This document shows, in pieces, positions 59,833 through 64,000 of a stretch of 64,000 bases of DNA; the stretch's first letter is position 1, and the number at the start of each line of letters is the position of its first letter. A program made the position numbers and the translations under genes. Source of the DNA: Mycolicibacterium thermoresistibile (GTDB lineage: Bacteria > Actinomycetota > Actinomycetes > Mycobacteriales > Mycobacteriaceae); assembly GCF_900187065.1 (NCBI RefSeq), contig NZ_LT906483.1:1922001-1986000 (forward strand), written 5' to 3'. A model generated the notes under the pieces. The model saw only the letters and a list, made by a program, of their open reading frames with translations. It ran no database searches and was not told the DNA's origin.

Positions 59833-61102
59833 CACCGCACCGCCCCCGCCGGACCACGCTCGGATCAGCCTGTTCGTCGGGAAGGGCGGGGTAGGCAAGT
59901 CGACGCTGGCGACGGCGACCGCCGTGCGGGAGGCGCGCGCCGGTCAGCGGGTGCTGGTCGTGTCCACCGACCAGGCCCATTCCACCGGGGACGTCCTCGG
60001 TGTGCCGGTCACCCCGACCGGTCGCCGCGAGCCCACCCGGGTGCTGGCCGATCTGGAGGCCTCGGCCGCCGTCGGAGGCGGGTCACTCGACGCACTGGCG
60101 TTGGACACCCTGGAACTGCTGGCCGCCCGGTGGGCCGAGGTCGCCGGCCCGGTCGCCGCCCGGTTCCCCGACTCGGACCTGGACATCCTTGCCCCCGAAG
60201 AACTTTCCGCGCTGCCCGGGGTGCAGGAGGTGCTCGGTCTGCACGAGGTGGCGGAGTTGGCCGCCGCCGGGCGGTGGGATCACGTCGTGGTGGACTGCGC
60301 GTCGACCGCCGACGCGTTGCGGATGCTCACCCTGCCCGACACGTTCAACGTGTACCTGGAACGGGCCTGGCCGCGGCACCGGCGGTTGTCCACCGGCATC
60401 GATGATCCGCGCAGCGCCGCGGTGGTCGCCCTGGTGGAACGGCTCGCCGCGGCCACCGAACGGCTCAGCGCGTTGCTCACCGACGAGACCCTGGTCAGTG
60501 CGCACCTGGTGCTCACCGCCGAACGGGTGGTGGCCGCCGAGGCCGTGCGCACCTTGGGCTCGCTCGCGTTACTCGGGGTGCGCGTGCCCGAACTGATCGT
60601 GAATCAGATTCTGGTGCAAGATGACTCGTTCGAATACCAGAATCTGCCCCAACATCCGGCGTTCGACTGGTACGCCGAGCGGATCGCCGAGCAGCGGGCG
60701 GTGCTCGACGAACTGGAGGCCGCCATCGGGGATGTGGCGCTGGTGCTGGTGCCGCATCTGCCCGGCGAGCCGATCGGGCCCAAGGCGCTGGCCGAGCTGT
60801 TGGACAGTGCGCGGCGCCGGGACGGCTCACCGCCGCCGCAGCCCCTGCGCCCGGTGGTGGACCGGGAGTCGGGATCCGGACTGCAGGCGGTCTACCGGTT
60901 GCGACTAGAGTTGCCGCATGTCGATCCGGGCGCGCTGACGCTGGGGCGGGTCGATGACGACCTGATCATCGGTGTCGGCGCACTGCGGCGGCGGGTCCGG
61001 CTGGCGTCGGTGCTGCGCCGGTGTCTGGTGCTCGACGCGGCCCTGCGTGGCAACGAGTTGACCGTGCGATTTCGACCCAATCCGGAGGTGTGGCCGACGT
61101 GA
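59825..61102 (+). CDS. ArsA/GET3-like anion-transporting ATPase (Rv2184c-like)
   Basis: A P-loop ATPase of the ArsA family, about 425 aa. The deviant Walker A is FVGKGGVGKSTLATATA, followed by VLVVSTDQAHSTGDVLG (switch I) and VVVDCASTADALRML. In frame there is no ATG, GTG or TTG before the Walker A; the first GTG (59924) would remove it. The only near-cognate codon after the upstream stop (59807) is CTG 59825, giving LSDTAPPPPDHARISLF, and it overlaps the previous gene as expected for coupling. I use it with reserve. Despite the name, this family member is not part of the arsenic island. Confidence 0.8.
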   Translation: MSDTAPPPPDHARISLFVGKGGVGKSTLATATAVREARAGQRVLVVSTDQAHSTGDVLGVPVTPTGRREPTRVLADLEASAAVGGGSLDALALDTLELLAARWAEVAGPVAARFPDSDLDILAPEELSALPGVQEVLGLHEVAELAAAGRWDHVVVDCASTADALRMLTLPDTFNVYLERAWPRHRRLSTGIDDPRSAAVVALVERLAAATERLSALLTDETLVSAHLVLTAERVVAAEAVRTLGSLALLGVRVPELIVNQILVQDDSFEYQNLPQHPAFDWYAERIAEQRAVLDELEAAIGDVALVLVPHLPGEPIGPKALAELLDSARRRDGSPPPQPLRPVVDRESGSGLQAVYRLRLELPHVDPGALTLGRVDDDLIIGVGALRRRVRLASVLRRCLVLDAALRGNELTVRFRPNPEVWPT

Positions 61103-61494
61103 ATGGTCCTCACGCGGACCTCGGGCCGGAATTGCGGCAACTCGCGCAGGCGATCCTGGATCGGCTCGATCCGGCGGTGCGGACCGCGGCGGCGATGGCG
61201 GCCGGCCGCGGCGACGGTCCCGGGCGTTGCCAACAGGTGTGGTGCCCGGTCTGCGCGCTGGCCGCGCTGGTGGCCGGCGAACACCATCCGTTGCTGTCGG
61301 TCATCGCCGAGCACAGTGTCGCGCTGATGACGGTGATCCGCGCGATGGTGGCCGACATCGAGGCCGCCGGAAACGGTGACCGCCCGCCGGAGGGGCCACC
61401 CGAACCGCCCACCGGCCCGCCGGGCCCCGAAGGTGATCGGCCGCCGCCGGGCCCCGGTCGCTATCAGCACATTCCGATCACCGTCGAAGAGTAG
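61099..61494 (+). CDS. Conserved hypothetical protein (Rv2183c-like)
   Basis: A 131-aa protein, the length of Rv2183c. Residues about 10-85 form helices with a C-x4-C-x2-C group (GRCQQVWCPVCALAALVAG), and the tail is a low-complexity Pro/Gly/Glu segment. GTG 61099 overlaps the ATPase stop by 4 nt, so it is coupled to it; the pair is likely to act together. Function unknown. Confidence 0.85.
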   Translation: MNGPHADLGPELRQLAQAILDRLDPAVRTAAAMAAGRGDGPGRCQQVWCPVCALAALVAGEHHPLLSVIAEHSVALMTVIRAMVADIEAAGNGDRPPEGPPEPPTGPPGPEGDRPPPGPGRYQHIPITVEE

Positions 61495-61577
61495 AAACCG
61501 TGCTGTGGTGACGGTCGTGGCGGCTCGGTAAAGTTGTCGCAAGGCGTCGCCCGGCGCTCGTCGTCAGTGGAGGGTCC

Positions 61578-62327
61578 ATGTGGTATTGGCTGTTCAAGTA
61601 CATCCTGCTGGGACCCTTGCTCGCTGCCATCGGTCGGCCGAAAGTGGAAGGGCTGGAAAACATTCCGGACTCCGGTGCGGCGATTCTGGCCAGTAATCAC
61701 CTGGCGGTGATGGACAGCTTCTACCTACCGCTGGTGGTGCGCCGGCGGATCACCTTCCTGGCCAAGTCGGAGTACTTCACCGGAACCGGTGTGAAAGGCC
61801 GCTTCCTGGCGTGGTTCTACACCGCGGTGGGCCAGGTGCCGATCGACCGCACCAACGCCGACGCCGCCCAGGACGCGCTCGACACGGCCGCGCGCATCAT
61901 CGGTGAGGGCAAGCTGCTGGGCATGTATCCCGAAGGCACCCGGTCGCCCGACGGTCGGCTCTACAAGGGCAAGACCGGCCTGGCCCGGTTGGCGCTGCAG
62001 ACCGGGGCGCCGGTGGTGCCGGTCGCGATGATCGGCACCGACGTCGTCAACCCTCCGGGCAAGAGGGGGCTGCGGCCCGGCCGCGTGCAGGTCAAGATCG
62101 GCAAGCCGATGGACTTCAGCCGGTTCGAGGGGATGGCCGGGAACCGGTTCATCGAACGCGCGGTCATCGACGAGGTGATGTACGAGCTGATGCGGTTGTC
62201 CGGTCAGGAGTACGTGGACCTCTACGCCGCCGACGTCAAGAAGGCCGCCCTCGAAGCCGCCGACGGCACCGGCGGCGGGAAGGCCGCGACATCCTCGGCG
62301 CGCATCCCCGACACCGCCGCCGGTTGA
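61578..62327 (+). CDS. 1-acylglycerol-3-phosphate O-acyltransferase (PlsC-like)
   Basis: A 249-aa lysophosphatidate-type acyltransferase equivalent to Rv2182c. The catalytic motif is SNHLAVMD (His41, Asp46) and the glycerophosphate-binding motif is YPEGTRSPDG (Glu119-Gly-Thr-Arg122). GGAGGG precedes the ATG. It would acylate position 2 in phosphatidic acid synthesis. Confidence 0.92.
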   Translation: MWYWLFKYILLGPLLAAIGRPKVEGLENIPDSGAAILASNHLAVMDSFYLPLVVRRRITFLAKSEYFTGTGVKGRFLAWFYTAVGQVPIDRTNADAAQDALDTAARIIGEGKLLGMYPEGTRSPDGRLYKGKTGLARLALQTGAPVVPVAMIGTDVVNPPGKRGLRPGRVQVKIGKPMDFSRFEGMAGNRFIERAVIDEVMYELMRLSGQEYVDLYAADVKKAALEAADGTGGGKAATSSARIPDTAAG

Positions 62328-62340
62328 AGAGTCGGGCTCA

Positions 62341-62404
62341 GTGACTGATCAGCGTGACTGATCAGCCGGCGTCATCGATCAGCCGCCGTCATCGATCAGC
62401 CGCC
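62341..62404. repeat. 17-bp tandem repeat anchored at the mannosyltransferase stop
   Basis: Four units, the innermost two exact (GTCATCGATCAGCCGCC at 62371-62387 and 62388-62404) and the outer two degenerate. The stop codon of the minus-strand gene (62396-62398) is in the unit nearest the gene; each unit keeps GATCA. Confidence 0.88.
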
Positions 62405-63703
62405 GGTCGGCACCCGCTCGGCGTCGACCGGGCGCGGCCGGGCGGAACCGGATCCGAGCGCACCGATCACCACGATCAGCACCAGCGCCCACCACACATA
62501 GGAACCGCCGAGCAGTTGGCGCCACAACGAAGCGGTCATCTCCTCGTTCTCCGGCAGCAGCCTGATCGGCGTCCACACCAGCAGTGCCACCCCGGCCGCG
62601 GCGGTCACCCCCAATGCCCGCACGCGATGACGGGCGGACACCACCGCGGCCACCAGCACCGCCGGCAACGCCCACACCCAGTGGTGCGACCACGACACCG
62701 GCGACACCACCAACCCGAACATCGCCACGCAGATCAGCGCCAGCACCGACGCCTCATCCGCGCAGACCCGGGACCGCAGCACCCGCCGGACCGCCCAGAC
62801 CGTCAGCGCCAGCACCGCGAAGCAGGCCAGCACCCACAACAGGAACCGGGTGTCCTCGTCGAGCCCCAGCCGGGCCAGGGCGCCGGCGATGTTCTGATTG
62901 GTGTTCAGCGTGGCGGTGCCGATGCGGTCGGTGTTGCTGACCGTGTGGGTCCAGTACTCCCACGAATCCCGCCAGGCCAGCGCGAAACCGGCCAGGGTGG
63001 CGAGCACCGCGGTGACCGACGCGGTGATCAGGGCGCGGCCGTCGCGGCGCAGCAGGAAGTACAGCAGAAACACCGCCGGGGTGAGTTTGAGCGCGATCGC
63101 CACCCCCAGCAGCGCCCCGCGCGGCCACGGTGTGCGGCGTGGCACGCAATCGGCGATCACCAGCGTCATCAGCACGACGTTGATCTGCCCGAACTCGAAG
63201 TTCGACCGGATCGGCTCCAGCAGGATGATCGCCGGCGCCACGATCGCGGCGGCCAGCCAGGACCGGCGCAGCCAGGCCGGCTCGGTGGTCATCGCGGTGT
63301 CCGGCCAGACGTCGAGACGGGTCAGCACGATCACCGTGGCGACCACCAGCAGCACCAGTGTGGTCAGCGTGATGGCCACCGCCGCCGCCTCCAGCGACAG
63401 CCAGGCGAAGGGCGCGAACGCGACCGCGGCCAGCGGGGGATAGGTGAACGGCAGGTTCAGCCCGGCCCGGGTCTCGAAGATCGCACCGTCGGCGTACAGG
63501 GGGTCGCCGTCCAGCCACGCCCGCCCACCCATCCGGTAGACGTCGATGTCGATCCGGTACGGCAGATGCCCCAGCAACCGCCAGCCCGCCCATATCAGTG
63601 CGGCCAGTGTGATCAGCTGAAACATCCGCCAGGCCAGGGCGGCTCTGGGTTTACCCAGCCGCCCGTGCACCTCAGCCCCGCCGGGCGACCGCCGAATACT
63701 CAT
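62396..63703 (-). CDS. Alpha-(1->2)-mannosyltransferase (GT87, Rv2181-like)
   Basis: A 435-aa polytopic GT-C enzyme with about ten membrane helices, equivalent to Rv2181, which uses polyprenyl-phosphate mannose on the outer face to add alpha-1,2 branches to lipomannan and lipoarabinomannan. The first external loop carries the catalytic-type acidic motif [22 protein letters not shown]. The start is ATG 63703 (MSIRRSPGG); the open frame upstream runs into the repeat array and is not coding. PimB' 5 kb away works earlier in the same pathway. Confidence 0.92.
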   Translation of the reverse strand: MSIRRSPGGAEVHGRLGKPRAALAWRMFQLITLAALIWAGWRLLGHLPYRIDIDVYRMGGRAWLDGDPLYADGAIFETRAGLNLPFTYPPLAAVAFAPFAWLSLEAAAVAITLTTLVLLVVATVIVLTRLDVWPDTAMTTEPAWLRRSWLAAAIVAPAIILLEPIRSNFEFGQINVVLMTLVIADCVPRRTPWPRGALLGVAIALKLTPAVFLLYFLLRRDGRALITASVTAVLATLAGFALAWRDSWEYWTHTVSNTDRIGTATLNTNQNIAGALARLGLDEDTRFLLWVLACFAVLALTVWAVRRVLRSRVCADEASVLALICVAMFGLVVSPVSWSHHWVWALPAVLVAAVVSARHRVRALGVTAAAGVALLVWTPIRLLPENEEMTASLWRQLLGGSYVWWALVLIVVIGALGSGSARPRPVDAERVPTGG

Positions 63704-63750
63704 GTCGCAAAACAGCCTATCGGGGTCCGCCACCCCGACGGCCGGTATCC

Positions 63751-63900
63751 CGCTGCGGGCAGCGTAGGTTGCTCCCGCTGCGGGCAGCGTAGGTTGCTCC
63801 CGCTGCGGGCAGCGTAGGTTGCTCCCGCTGCGGGCAGCGTAGGTTGCTCCCGCTGCGGGCAGCGTAAGTTGCTCCCGCTGCGGGCAGCGTAAGTTGCTTA
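63751..63900. repeat. Six exact-length copies of a 25-bp unit in a divergent promoter region
   Basis: Units start at 63751, 63776, 63801, 63826, 63851 and 63876. Copies 1-4 carry AGGTT and copies 5-6 AAGTT; the last ends TTA instead of TCC. Each holds the perfect hairpin CGCTG-CGGG-CAGCG. The array ends one nucleotide before the GTG of the rightmost gene and lies 47 nt from the mannosyltransferase start. Confidence 0.95.
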
Positions 63901-63901
63901 C

Positions 63902-64000
63902 GTGTTCGAAAGTGATCGGTGGGACTTCATCACCCATGACCGGCTGCCGTTGCTGTTCTGCCTGATCGCTTTCATCCTCACCTTCCTGGTGACCCGGCTG
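63902..64000 (+). CDS. Integral membrane protein, Rv2180c-like (partial)
   Basis: The first 33 codons from GTG 63902, cut by the right edge. They read [16 protein letters not shown] and then a hydrophobic helix [17 protein letters not shown]. Position and this N-terminus fit the Rv2180c membrane protein. It is divergent from the mannosyltransferase gene, with the 25-bp repeat array directly before the start. Confidence 0.75.
   Translation, partial: MFESDRWDFITHDRLPLLFCLIAFILTFLVTRL

Noticed and set aside
62354..63817. Plus-strand open frame entering the 25-bp repeats
   Set aside because: Antisense to the GT87 mannosyltransferase; the product is Gln/His/Arg-rich and lacks any motif.
63751..63900. 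Possible CRISPR array
   Set aside because: The repeat units are directly joined with no spacers, and no cas genes are present.
63704..63937. N-terminal extension of the mannosyltransferase to 63937
   Set aside because: The extra residues are encoded by the 25-bp repeats; ATG 63703 gives the family length.

Overview
The window is high-GC actinobacterial DNA that reads as a chromosomal core segment of a mycobacterium, most likely a Mycolicibacterium-type species. From left to right the genes follow the Mycobacterium tuberculosis H37Rv order Rv2226 to Rv2180c, in inverted orientation. Gene identities rest on recognised motifs, protein lengths and this order. No search was run.

Layout. 1-9.7 kb: a CYTH/CHAD protein (cut by the left edge), a lipid block absent from this place in H37Rv (FadD32-like fatty-acyl-AMP ligase, crotonase-fold isomerase, WS/DGAT acyltransferase), panB, and the paired exported alpha/beta hydrolases caeA (hip1) and caeB. 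9.7-18.8 kb: nitrogen assimilation (glnA2, glnE, glnA1) interrupted by an LLM-class F420 enzyme, an acyl-CoA dehydrogenase, a DoxX protein and dtd. 18.8-24.5 kb: RDD and DUF4191 membrane proteins, lipA-lipB, a TIGR01777 epimerase-like protein and the E2 gene sucB (dlaT), so lipoate is made beside its acceptor. 24.6-39.7 kb: ephD, pepB, gcvT, ilvE, cobS-cobT-cobU, a DUF3043 protein, a glycerate kinase-family protein, erpA, adoK and asnB. 39.8-50.5 kb: the respiratory supercomplex genes ctaC-ctaF and ctaE-qcrC-qcrA-qcrB, separated by mmpS3, an Rv2197c-like protein and an arsenic resistance island (arsC, acr3, two arsR genes, cadI/arsI). 50.5-64 kb: trpD, an exonuclease/GIY-YIG fusion, a small Cys-rich protein, an NlpC/P60 hydrolase, a secreted HExxH protein, pimB', fadD15, two SRPBCC-like proteins, an ArsA-like ATPase, an acyltransferase, the GT87 mannosyltransferase of Rv2181 type and the start of an Rv2180c-like membrane protein.

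Themes. Cell-envelope lipid and LAM/PIM synthesis, lipoate and one-carbon metabolism, cobalamin assembly, glutamine metabolism and aerobic respiration dominate. Many genes have a -10-like hexamer 6-7 nt before the start codon, which indicates leaderless transcripts. The glnA1 promoter carries four AC half-sites at an exact 11-bp period, the GlnR pattern.

The least ordinary structure is not a gene. At seven loci a short tandem repeat (14-32 bp units) begins at a gene's stop codon and copies that 3' end outward into the intergenic space. At one of them the copies have become the N-terminus of the next protein. I found no tRNA, rRNA, CRISPR array, insertion sequence, integrase or phage gene.
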